DNA of 64,000 bases from Nevskia sp964451925 (GTDB taxonomy: Bacteria; Pseudomonadota; Gammaproteobacteria; Nevskiales; Nevskiaceae). The stretch's first letter is position 1. The number at the start of each line of letters is the position of its first letter. The DNA is taken from positions 62,001-126,000 of the forward strand of contig CAYVKA010000004.1 in assembly GCA_964451925.1 (NCBI GenBank). Reading direction: 5' to 3'. A model generated the notes under the pieces. That model did not search any database. It was not told where the DNA came from and saw only the letters and a list, made by a program, of their open reading frames with translations. Both the position numbers and the translations under genes were made by a program. Positions 42,738 to 49,181 of the stretch are shown here, in pieces.

Positions 42738-43370
42738 ATGAAACTGGTCACTGTCAGCAGCAACGTCCTTGCGCTCTCGATCTTCGGCATCGCTGTTGCC
42801 GGGGCACCGGCCTTCGCCGGGGATGAAATGGGGCTGTATGTCGGAGGAGGGGTTGGCGTTGGCCGACCGCTGGCGGTGGGCGACAACAAGCTGGGCGTGC
42901 TACCGATGCTTTCCGTCGGCTACACGCTGGCAAATGGCCTGCGACCGGAAGCGGAGTTTTCGTACCGCTACAACAGCAAGAATGGCTTTGCCGAACATGC
43001 CGCCAGCGCGATGGGCAACCTCTGGTACGACTTCTGGCAGGACGGCTACTATTTCTATGCCGGCGGCGGGTTCGGCGCAACGGACCTTCATGCAAACTCG
43101 GGCGGAGTCAGCGGGTCGGACACCCTGCCGGCTTGGCAGGTAGGTTTCGGCTTCGGCAACGCTCTGACCCGGCACCTGACCCTCGGGCTGGACTTCCGCC
43201 ATCTGGCGACCCTCGACAAGCCCAAATTCACCATCCAGGGCCAGTCTGTCGAGTCTCCGCATTACATGACAAATGCAGCGTTGATCGAGCTGCGCTATTC
43301 GTTCGGCGGCCGGCTGCCAGACCCGGTTTTTGGCTCAGAAACCCCGGTCCAGGTCGTTCCTATCCGCTGA
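42738..43370 (+). CDS. Outer-membrane beta-barrel protein (OmpA/OmpW-like barrel)
   Basis: The ATG at 42738 follows GGAG by 9 nt and gives 210 aa. The signal peptide ends 'APAFAGD'. The mature protein alternates aromatic beta strands: 'MGLYVGGGVGVGRPLAVG', 'LPMLSVGYTLANGLRPEAEFSYRYNS', 'GYYFYAGGGFGATDL', 'PAWQVGFGFGNALTRHLTLGLDFRHLA' and 'ALIELRYSFGG'. This pattern is typical of 8-stranded barrels of the OMP_b-brl family. No periplasmic domain is present. It is a cargo gene of the element, upstream of a lipoprotein gene. Confidence 0.75.
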   Translation: MKLVTVSSNVLALSIFGIAVAGAPAFAGDEMGLYVGGGVGVGRPLAVGDNKLGVLPMLSVGYTLANGLRPEAEFSYRYNSKNGFAEHAASAMGNLWYDFWQDGYYFYAGGGFGATDLHANSGGVSGSDTLPAWQVGFGFGNALTRHLTLGLDFRHLATLDKPKFTIQGQSVESPHYMTNAALIELRYSFGGRLPDPVFGSETPVQVVPIR

Positions 43371-43447
43371 CAGAACTTGCGCGGGCACCAGCCGTAACCG
43401 ATCTACCCTTCGGTATCCGTGCCGGCGCATTTTTTTGGAGAAATTTC

Positions 43448-44155
43448 GTGAAGAAGCTACTGCTCTATGCCGTTGTGGCTCTCTCAGCGGCAATCGCCGG
43501 CTGCGCATCCATCGAGGGAACGCGCGATAAGTCCGCTACTATTGCCCGGACACCCAGCCCAATCAGCATTGACTCCATAGCCATCCTGCCGATTAAGGAC
43601 TACGCGGCCGTGGAAGGGTTGTCCCAGCAAATCGAAGTGGCGCTGCCGCAGGGGTTGGTCAAGAGCTTTCCGTCCGCGAGAGTGGTTGACACGCAAACGT
43701 TCGCATCGAATCTCGGGAGCGCCGGGTTGCTTCAGGCATACGGGCAGTGGGCATCGAATTATGAATCCACGTCCGTGGTTGACCCCAAGCCGGTTCCGTC
43801 GTTTGCGAAGGCGGGCAATGTGCACTACCTGCTGCTGGTGCGATCGCTCTATCTGAACCGCGAGAAGATCAACGCCACTGCGGCCGGCTACTCAGGAACG
43901 GTCTCCGACGCAAACAATGTCTGGCGCACGGATTTGAAGGCATCTGCCGTCTTGATTGACGCGAATTCAGGTGTCGTGGTGTGGCGCGGCGCTGGTCATG
44001 CCGAAAACATCAGCTCCAAGAAGCGCGACATCGACCTCGGCCTCGTCATCATCAACAAGCGCAGCCCGGAGATCAGCGACTACCTCGCCCAGCTCGTTCA
44101 AACGCTCGCTGATGGCCTCGGAAGTCAGATTGCTGGGCGAAGCCCGAACGGATAA
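43448..44155 (+). CDS. Lipoprotein of unknown function
   Basis: A GTG at 43448, 7 nt after GGAG, starts a 235-aa protein with lipobox 'SAAIAGC'. The mature part has 'IDSIAILPIKDYAAVEGL', then an alpha/beta domain with 'ASAVLIDANSGVVVWRGAGHAE', similar in style to CsgG/GNA1162-like trafficking lipoproteins. The family is not certain. It lies between the barrel-protein gene and a zinc-ribbon membrane-protein gene, 5 bp before the latter. Confidence 0.68.
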   Translation: MKKLLLYAVVALSAAIAGCASIEGTRDKSATIARTPSPISIDSIAILPIKDYAAVEGLSQQIEVALPQGLVKSFPSARVVDTQTFASNLGSAGLLQAYGQWASNYESTSVVDPKPVPSFAKAGNVHYLLLVRSLYLNREKINATAAGYSGTVSDANNVWRTDLKASAVLIDANSGVVVWRGAGHAENISSKKRDIDLGLVIINKRSPEISDYLAQLVQTLADGLGSQIAGRSPNG

Positions 44156-44160
44156 CTCCC

Positions 44161-44748
44161 GTGAAGACCAAGAAATGCACGGCCTGCGGCCGCGACATCC
44201 AGAAGCACTTGGTGTCGTGCCCCTATTGCGCGAACGCCAAGTTTCTTGCCGAGGTGAAAAAGCGTGATGCCGAACGTCAGCGCCTATTTGTGGAGCAACC
44301 ACAGCTATTTCAACAATGCGGAAAATGCAAAAAGATGCACCTCAAAACGGAAAGCTGTCCGCAGTGCCATCCGCTGAAGCGACCCAATACTATCGACGAA
44401 ATAGCCGGCCTCGTTTTGGGTGGCCTGCTCGTCATCGGACTTCCGCTGTTTCTGGTCGTTCGTGGATGCGCACCTACTACACAAGAAGGAGACTACCGCA
44501 TCGACGCCTGCAACGCAGCCGTTCAGGTGGTTAGGGAGCAGCTAAAGTCACCCAGCACCGCTGATTTTCCGGGTTGTTGGGCAGGGGATTACACCATTGG
44601 GAGCGATGTTGACAAGGTGAATTTCGTCGTCGGTGGATACGTTGATGCCGAGAACTCCTTCGGAGCTAAGCTGCGTACACGTTACATCGTGAAGCTTAGC
44701 CGCAGCGGCAGTAGCTTCTCCGTCACGAGCGTCCAGATATTTCAATGA
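44161..44748 (+). CDS. Zinc-ribbon membrane protein, unknown function
   Basis: A GTG start gives 195 aa. Two zinc-ribbon units open the protein: 'CTACGRDIQKHLVSCPYC' (C6-C9...C20-C23) and 'CGKCKKMHLKTESCPQC'. One membrane helix follows (~residues 82-100, 'LVLGGLLVIGLPLFLVV'), then an extracytoplasmic domain of ~95 residues with two cysteines (DACNAA, FPGCW). The layout is like zinc-ribbon sensor or anchor proteins. It overlaps the next gene by 4 bp. Confidence 0.65.
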   Translation: MKTKKCTACGRDIQKHLVSCPYCANAKFLAEVKKRDAERQRLFVEQPQLFQQCGKCKKMHLKTESCPQCHPLKRPNTIDEIAGLVLGGLLVIGLPLFLVVRGCAPTTQEGDYRIDACNAAVQVVREQLKSPSTADFPGCWAGDYTIGSDVDKVNFVVGGYVDAENSFGAKLRTRYIVKLSRSGSSFSVTSVQIFQ

Positions 44749-45095
44749 AAGAACCCATTATCGCGGTCAGCGCAGAAGGTGGCAGCATTACCCTGCTAGG
44801 AGAAGAAACCAAGCAGGGCTGGGTGTTTCACCGTCAGGTATCCGATTGGACCGCCACGCTCATCGGCGAGCCGGATATCGAGCATGAATCGGAAATAGCC
44901 CGGTCATGGGCGGACGCGATCAGGCTGATGGATGAGTACCGCTGGTACAAGCTCATCCCGAGGTCGGTGCATCCGACGTTCCGTGCGGTAGTGTGGAACG
45001 AAGTCAGAACATGCGCCGGCCGAGGTCTTCTGTCGGAGCATCGGATGGAAAGTTGGCGAGAGAAATGTGCCCCCACGCCCCACACCGCACCTTGA
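44745..45095 (+). CDS. Small protein of unknown function
   Basis: The ATG at 44745 overlaps the previous TGA (ATGA). The 116-aa product has no signal or membrane helix. It is beta-rich at the N-terminus (EPIIAVSAEGGSITLLG) with 'EIARSWADAIRLMDEYRWYKLIPRSVHPTFR' as the most structured part. The final ~30 residues look low in constraint. It is probably the last gene of the barrel-lipoprotein-ribbon group. I do not recognise it. Confidence 0.55.
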   Translation: MKEPIIAVSAEGGSITLLGEETKQGWVFHRQVSDWTATLIGEPDIEHESEIARSWADAIRLMDEYRWYKLIPRSVHPTFRAVVWNEVRTCAGRGLLSEHRMESWREKCAPTPHTAP

Positions 45096-45227
45096 GCGCC
45101 ACGACGTTCAAGTGCTGCGCCAACCCAACCCATTACCGCAGCGTGCTCAGAGCGCCACGGCGACACAGAAGCCGTCCAGAACGGGGCATCGCATTACCTA
45201 CTCCCCCATTGGGAACCGTTGTTCGTC

Positions 45228-45241
45228 TGCAACCAGTTGCA
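45228..45241. repeat. TGCAAN4TTGCA palindrome copy 5
   Basis: TGCAACCAGTTGCA lies in the 180-bp gap between the last plus-strand gene and the convergent HTH gene. Flanking CT and GA bases match those around the other copies. Confidence 0.5.
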
Positions 45242-45275
45242 GAATGATTGCGGGAGCGCTTCGTCCTTGCCATCG

Positions 45276-45875
45276 TCACGGGAGCCCGTTGATGATTGCC
45301 AACGCTTCTTCAGCCGTACATGGCGGATCAGGCGCGATATAGTGAGGTACGGCAACAGTTGCCCCAGCCTCATTTCCTCCATGCTTCGGGCTTTGCTTTT
45401 CCTCGCTCTTGGCTTTGCCGTGAGCGGAGGGGCAAGCGTTGCTTCCCTGTTCCATTCCCGAGTTACTTCCTTGTTTGGGGGCAGTCGCTGCGCCTGCTGA
45501 GGCATCAGCTTCATCAGCACCTGCAACAGATGCCCCATCTGGCGCAGGCACTGCACCAGCCCCACCGTCTAGCTTGCGATAGGGACTCTTGATATGGGTC
45601 AGCGCAGTTAAGATGTACCCATTGGAGTTTCTGCCCTTCACACCGTCCCTCACATACCGCGGCACCCGGCGGATATGTCCTTTCTCTTCTAAGGATTTCA
45701 GGCAATATCGGACACCACGCTCGCTAATTCCAGTGTCCGCCGCGATTCGGCCGAGACTCGGGTAGCATCTTCCAGTTAGCTGATTCAAACGCCATGCTAA
45801 GTTCATCAGCGTGAGCCGTTCGTGGGGGCTAAGTGACACCGGTTCCCACACCCACTCCATTGCGTCGAAGCTCAT
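45276..45875 (-). CDS. Helix-turn-helix protein, possible element replication or regulatory protein
   Basis: The start at 45875 (MSFDAMEWVW) gives 199 aa. The N-terminal part is a winged-helix domain: 'LSPHERLTLMNLAWRLNQLTGRCYPSLGRIAADTGISERGVRYCLKSLEEKGHIRRV'. This type (HTH_36) is found in phage and plasmid replication proteins and in Rep-associated regulators. The remainder is low-complexity and Ala/Gly/Ser-rich, ending in a conserved-looking 'TAEEALAIINGLP'. It lies 7 bp downstream of the excisionase-like gene, so they form one unit. Confidence 0.72.
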   Translation of the reverse strand: MSFDAMEWVWEPVSLSPHERLTLMNLAWRLNQLTGRCYPSLGRIAADTGISERGVRYCLKSLEEKGHIRRVPRYVRDGVKGRNSNGYILTALTHIKSPYRKLDGGAGAVPAPDGASVAGADEADASAGAATAPKQGSNSGMEQGSNACPSAHGKAKSEEKQSPKHGGNEAGATVAVPHYIAPDPPCTAEEALAIINGLP

Positions 45876-45882
45876 GGGGCTC

Positions 45883-46125
45883 TCAGTGTGTAGGCTGCTG
45901 AGGCTTGCTCTGAGCGGTGCTCGCAAGCCGCCCCTGGCCGTTGAGCCACGCATCAAGGTCGGATTTGAAGTAGTAAATCCGGCCACGCTTCACGAACAGC
46001 GGCCCGGCACCTGTGCAGCGTTTCATCGCCAGCGTCTTGGGCGACAACCCCAAATACAGCGCCGCGTTCCTGGTATCCATCCGTCCATCTGGAAAAGCCT
46101 TAACGATTTGAGATTCGACAGCCAT
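45883..46125 (-). CDS. Excisionase/AlpA-like HTH protein
   Basis: This 80-aa protein has an HTH_17 (MerR/AlpA-like) domain: 'MDTRNAALYLGLSPKTLAMKRCTGAGPLFVKRGRIYYFKSDLDAWL'. The size and position (upstream of a winged-helix gene, near the integrase) fit a recombination directionality factor or an AlpA regulator. It is divergent from the RHH-like gene across a palindrome. Confidence 0.82.
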   Translation of the reverse strand: MAVESQIVKAFPDGRMDTRNAALYLGLSPKTLAMKRCTGAGPLFVKRGRIYYFKSDLDAWLNGQGRLASTAQSKPQQPTH

Positions 46126-46155
46126 TGGTGTTCTCCGTCTCGCGTTGTCTTGCAG

Positions 46156-46174
46156 TGTCGTGCATCATACGACA
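46156..46174. promoter_or_regulatory. Inverted repeat TGTCGT-N7-ACGACA
   Basis: Perfect 6-bp arms lie in the 92-bp divergent gap between the excisionase-like gene (minus) and the integrase operon (plus). It is a candidate switch site for integrase and excisionase expression. Confidence 0.5.
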
Positions 46175-46217
46175 TAATCCGCATAACGCAACACCCACAG
46201 CCAGCATCGGAGGATCA

Positions 46218-46652
46218 ATGGCCGTCAAATACAAGGTAAACGTCGCGGGTAAAGAGCGCGGCGATGCGCTGAGCATCCGCATCAACACCAAACTCAAGTT
46301 CACGCTGGAGCTTTGGGCGCGGCTGGAGCACAAGAACATCTCCACAGTGGTTTCCGAAGCCTTGCAGGGGGCCGTCAAGGAGCGAGCGAACAAACCGGTT
46401 GCCCTGAAGGGTGGTTCCCGTCCTTGGGCGGAGTTGATAGAGGAGGTGTGGAATCCCTTGGAATCCGACCGCTTGGTGAAGCTGGCGACGCTCGTGCCGG
46501 AAGCATTGAGCGATCATGAGCAGGTGGTCTGGAATCTGATTAAGGAGAACAGCCAATGCTTCAACCGGGGGCAGCCAGACCTTTCGGCGATCCGGAAGGC
46601 TTGGGATCAGTTCAACGCCGAGGCCAAGTCACTGCTCGATAAGCAAGGCTAG
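46218..46652 (+). CDS. Small DNA-binding-like protein upstream of integrase
   Basis: The ATG at 46218 follows GGAGG. The 144-aa product opens 'KYKVNVAGKERGDALSIRINTKLKFTLELWARLEHKNISTVVSEALQGAV', which resembles a ribbon-helix-helix DNA-binding unit. The C-terminal half is helical ('LVPEALSDHEQVVWNLIKEN'). It lies 13 bp before the integrase gene and is surely co-transcribed. It may control integration; I do not know the family. Confidence 0.65.
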   Translation: MAVKYKVNVAGKERGDALSIRINTKLKFTLELWARLEHKNISTVVSEALQGAVKERANKPVALKGGSRPWAELIEEVWNPLESDRLVKLATLVPEALSDHEQVVWNLIKENSQCFNRGQPDLSAIRKAWDQFNAEAKSLLDKQG

Positions 46653-46665
46653 GTCGGAGCAGAAG

Positions 46666-47865
46666 ATGGCGGTGAAATTCTCCAAGTTGACCCGGCACGC
46701 AATCCGTTCCTTGAAACCGGGCGAGGTGCTGACCGAACACGGAATCGAGTTTGCCCGCCTGCCCAACAGCGATGGGCGCTACACGGTCAATGTCATGGTG
46801 GACGGACAGCGGATTCATCGCACTGTCGGGAAGGAATCGGACGGCACGACGCGGACGCAGGCCGAGGAGTACATCGAGAAGCTCAGGCGCGATGCCAAGG
46901 AAGATCGCCTAGCGTTACCGAAGGGCCGGAAGACTGCCTTGAGCTTCCGGGATGCCGCCGAAAAATATCTGGGGCGTCTGGCGGAAGAAGGCGGGAAAGA
47001 CCTTGAGAAAAAGAGGGAACGGCTCAACCTGCATCTTGTCCCCTTCTTCGGCGACAAGCCGCTCTCGAAGGTCGCCACCTTCGACGTTGAACGTTACAAG
47101 AAGCATCGCCTGAGCGAACCATCAAAGCGGCGGGAGCTTGGCGATAGCGCCCATTCTGAATCGCCAAAATTAACGCAGCCAGGCACAGTCAACCGCGAAC
47201 TGGCTGCGCTCTCACATCTGTTCAACAAAGCGATTGAGTGGGGCTGGATTGCTTCACGGCCTGCGAAGATTGTGCGCTGCAAGGAAGGTCAGGGCCGAAT
47301 CACGTATCTAACCGTGGAACAGGCGGACGATCTGCTCGCGGCAGCAAGGGCGGATGGTAGTGCCCTCATCTACCCGTTCATTCTGATCGGACTTGAAACA
47401 TCCATGCGTCGGAGCGAGATTCTTTCCATTCGACGCGAGCATGTAGACCTGACCAAGCGTGTCGTCTTCATCCCCAAAGCGAAGGCAGGTGCACGGGAAC
47501 AACCGATTACCGCCCGCCTTGCTGAATATCTCAAGACCTACCTTGCTGAACTACCGGCGGAGAGCCAGTGGCTTTTCGAGTCGCTCGACTCAAAATCAGG
47601 ACATGTGACCGAAGTGCGGACTCCGTTTCGCCGCGTAGTAATCTCGGCTGGACTGAACCCTAAAGAGGTCGTGCGGCACACGCTGCGTCACACCGCCATC
47701 ACGCACCTTGTTCAAGCAGGTGTTGACCTGCCAACGGTCAAGAGAATCAGCGGGCACAAGACCCTCGTTATGGTCGAACGCTACGCGCATCAAAGTGGCG
47801 CGCACATCCAGGCGGCGATGGACAAGCTCGAAGATCGATATAGCAAAAAAGCGGCCTCAAGCTGA
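46666..47865 (+). CDS. Tyrosine integrase of the element
   Basis: This 399-aa site-specific recombinase has an N-terminal arm-binding-like domain, a core-binding domain (~90-205) and a catalytic domain with R248 (MRRSE), H338 and R341 (HTLRH), H364 (SGHK) and Y373. This is a complete tyrosine-recombinase active site. It ends 121 bp from the 3' end of tRNA-Leu, with a copy of the 17-bp arm-type repeat between. It is the obvious enzyme for integration at this tRNA. The spacing to the small upstream gene is 13 bp. Confidence 0.92.
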   Translation: MAVKFSKLTRHAIRSLKPGEVLTEHGIEFARLPNSDGRYTVNVMVDGQRIHRTVGKESDGTTRTQAEEYIEKLRRDAKEDRLALPKGRKTALSFRDAAEKYLGRLAEEGGKDLEKKRERLNLHLVPFFGDKPLSKVATFDVERYKKHRLSEPSKRRELGDSAHSESPKLTQPGTVNRELAALSHLFNKAIEWGWIASRPAKIVRCKEGQGRITYLTVEQADDLLAAARADGSALIYPFILIGLETSMRRSEILSIRREHVDLTKRVVFIPKAKAGAREQPITARLAEYLKTYLAELPAESQWLFESLDSKSGHVTEVRTPFRRVVISAGLNPKEVVRHTLRHTAITHLVQAGVDLPTVKRISGHKTLVMVERYAHQSGAHIQAAMDKLEDRYSKKAASS

Positions 47866-47909
47866 CCGTGCGACTGGTCGCCAATGAGAGCAAAAATTCA
47901 ATGCCGGAC

Positions 47910-47926
47910 TACACAGGAACTACACA
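47910..47926 (+). repeat. 17-bp arm-type repeat, right end
   Basis: TACACAGGAACTACACA is the partner of the copy at 38495-38511. The local context reads ACTACACA-GGA-ACTACACA, two tandem half sites. It lies 61 bp from the tRNA. Confidence 0.6.
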
Positions 47927-47986
47927 AACTCGGAATGGCTGCTCGGCGTCCTCTTTCCGTCTTGCCCGTAACCTCTTGTTTTTTAT

Positions 47987-48073
47987 TGGTGCCCGAACCC
48001 GGACTCGAACCGGGATGGCCTTGCGGCCGGGGGATTTTAAGTCCCATGCGTCTACCGATTTCGCCATTCGGGC
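47987..48073 (-). tRNA. leuZ: tRNA-Leu(UAA)
   Basis: This 87-nt tRNA on the minus strand has an acceptor stem GCCCGAA/TTCGGGC, encoded CCA, the long leucine variable arm (CCGGCCGCAAGGCC region) and a TTAAAA anticodon loop with anticodon UAA. It is the last of three tRNAs behind pgsA, as leuZ is in enterics. The element uses its 3' half (47987-48042) as attachment site, so the intact tRNA is rebuilt by element sequence. Confidence 0.95.
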
Positions 48074-48115
48074 CGGCGCGAAATGCCGCAGCAGGGGGAT
48101 TGTAGAAGAGAAAGT

Positions 48116-48189
48116 TGGAGGCTCGAGCCGGAATTGAACCGACGTACGGGGATTTGCAGTCCCCTGCATAACCACTCTGCCATCGAGCC
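48116..48189 (-). tRNA. cysT: tRNA-Cys(GCA)
   Basis: This 74-nt tRNA has acceptor stem GGCTCGA/TCGAGCC, encoded CCA and anticodon loop CTGCAAA with anticodon GCA. It is 42 bp upstream of tRNA-Leu in transcription order. Confidence 0.96.
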
Positions 48190-48280
48190 GCTGCGACGCT
48201 GGAATTTTACCCCAGCAAGGTTCCTGTGGCCGCTTTTGCCAAAAACAAGCGCAAAAAGCCCGAATACAGGGTCCTGATAC

Positions 48281-48312
48281 AAAAAAACCTCGTCCAGAAA
48301 CGAGGTTTTTTC
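48281..48312 (-). terminator. Bidirectional hairpin between tRNA-Gly and tRNA-Cys
   Basis: CCTCGT and ACGAGG arms with an 6-nt loop are flanked by A6-7 on one side and T6 on the other. It sits 11 bp after tRNA-Gly in the direction of transcription, so tRNA-Cys and tRNA-Leu may need a separate promoter. Confidence 0.75.
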
Positions 48313-48323
48313 GGGCTAATCAT

Positions 48324-48399
48324 TGGAGCGGGAAACGAGGTTCGAACTCGCGACCTCAACCTTGGCAAGGTTGCGCTCTACCAACTGAGCTATTCCCGC
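48324..48399 (-). tRNA. glyW: tRNA-Gly(GCC)
   Basis: This 76-nt tRNA has acceptor stem GCGGGAA/TTCCCGC, encoded CCA and anticodon loop TTGCCAA with anticodon GCC. It follows pgsA by 116 bp. Confidence 0.96.
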
Positions 48400-48515
48400 T
48401 TGCGAGTTGCGTATTGTAGGGATCGAAAGCCTCTCAGGCAAGCCCTTTTTGGCCAACCCGGCGACTTTCCGCCCATGGGCTGTTCTACCCCTGCGGCGAG
48501 CCGCGGAATGAGCCC

Positions 48516-49076
48516 TCAGGGGCTGTCACGCATCACCGGCCAGGCCGCGCGCAGATACTGGATCATCGACCAGATGGTCAGCGCCGAAGCAAGGAACAGC
48601 AGGAAATAGCCGATATCGTAGAGCGGAACCGGTCCCAGCGGCGTCTGCCACAGCATCATGCCGATGGCGGTCATCTGGAACACGGTCTTCAGCTTGCCCA
48701 GCAGGCCCACCGCGACGCGGCCGCGCTGGCCCAGTTCCGCCAGCCACTCGCGCAGCGCGGAAATGGTGATTTCGCGGCCGATGATCACCGCCACCAGCAC
48801 GCCCATCACGCTGCGCGGATCGTCGCGCAGCAGCATCACCAGCGCCACCGCCACCAGCAGCTTGTCCGCCACCGGATCGAGGAAGGCGCCGAAGGCGCTG
48901 GTCTGTTTCCACAGGCGGGCCAGGTAGCCGTCGAGCCAGTCGGTCAGCGCGGCGAGAATGAACAGCACCGCCGCCACATGGCGGGCCGGATTCCAGTCCA
49001 CGTAAAACAAGCCCAGCACGACGGGAATGACAGCGACACGGCCCAGGGTGAGGATGGTGGGAAGGTTCAGCCGCAT
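48516..49076 (-). CDS. pgsA: CDP-diacylglycerol-glycerol-3-phosphate 3-phosphatidyltransferase
   Basis: This 186-aa inner-membrane enzyme makes phosphatidylglycerol phosphate, the first committed step to phosphatidylglycerol and cardiolipin. It starts MRLNLPTILTLGRVAVIP. The CDP-alcohol phosphotransferase motif DG-x2-AR-x8-G-x3-D-x3-D is complete in 'LDGYLARLWKQTSAFGAFLDPVADK'-type sequence (residues ~47-70). Several membrane helices follow. It lies between uvrC and tRNA-Gly, the classical gammaproteobacterial order. Confidence 0.95.
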   Translation of the reverse strand: MRLNLPTILTLGRVAVIPVVLGLFYVDWNPARHVAAVLFILAALTDWLDGYLARLWKQTSAFGAFLDPVADKLLVAVALVMLLRDDPRSVMGVLVAVIIGREITISALREWLAELGQRGRVAVGLLGKLKTVFQMTAIGMMLWQTPLGPVPLYDIGYFLLFLASALTIWSMIQYLRAAWPVMRDSP

Positions 49077-49181
49077 GGCCCTAGTTTCCGGGTTCCAGCC
49101 GTCACTTTCCAGTCAACGGCCGGCCACCGGCCAGAATCCGCGGCCATCCGGGCGTTCCTCCGCCGCATCTGACCCAGCCAT

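Larger units (their letters stand above)
38309..48042. mobile_element. Integrative element inserted in tRNA-Leu(UAA)
   Basis: The region is bounded by a 56-bp direct repeat of the tRNA-Leu 3' half (38309-38364 and 47987-48042, two mismatches). A tyrosine integrase lies 121 bp from the intact tRNA. An excisionase-like HTH gene, a second recombinase, XRE and ribbon-helix-like regulators, lipoproteins and unknown genes fill the interior. A 17-bp direct repeat (38495 and 47910) lies just inside both ends. By eye it is less GC-rich than its flanks. No relaxase, coupling protein or phage structural gene is visible, so it is a non-conjugative island, satellite or remnant. Confidence 0.85.

Noticed and set aside
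39845..45241. CRISPR array
   Set aside because: The repeats are 14-bp palindromes at irregular distances, some inside coding sequence, with no uniform spacers and no cas genes.
38309..48042. Prophage or conjugative element
   Set aside because: No capsid, portal, terminase, relaxase or type IV secretion genes are seen; only integration, regulation and unknown cargo.
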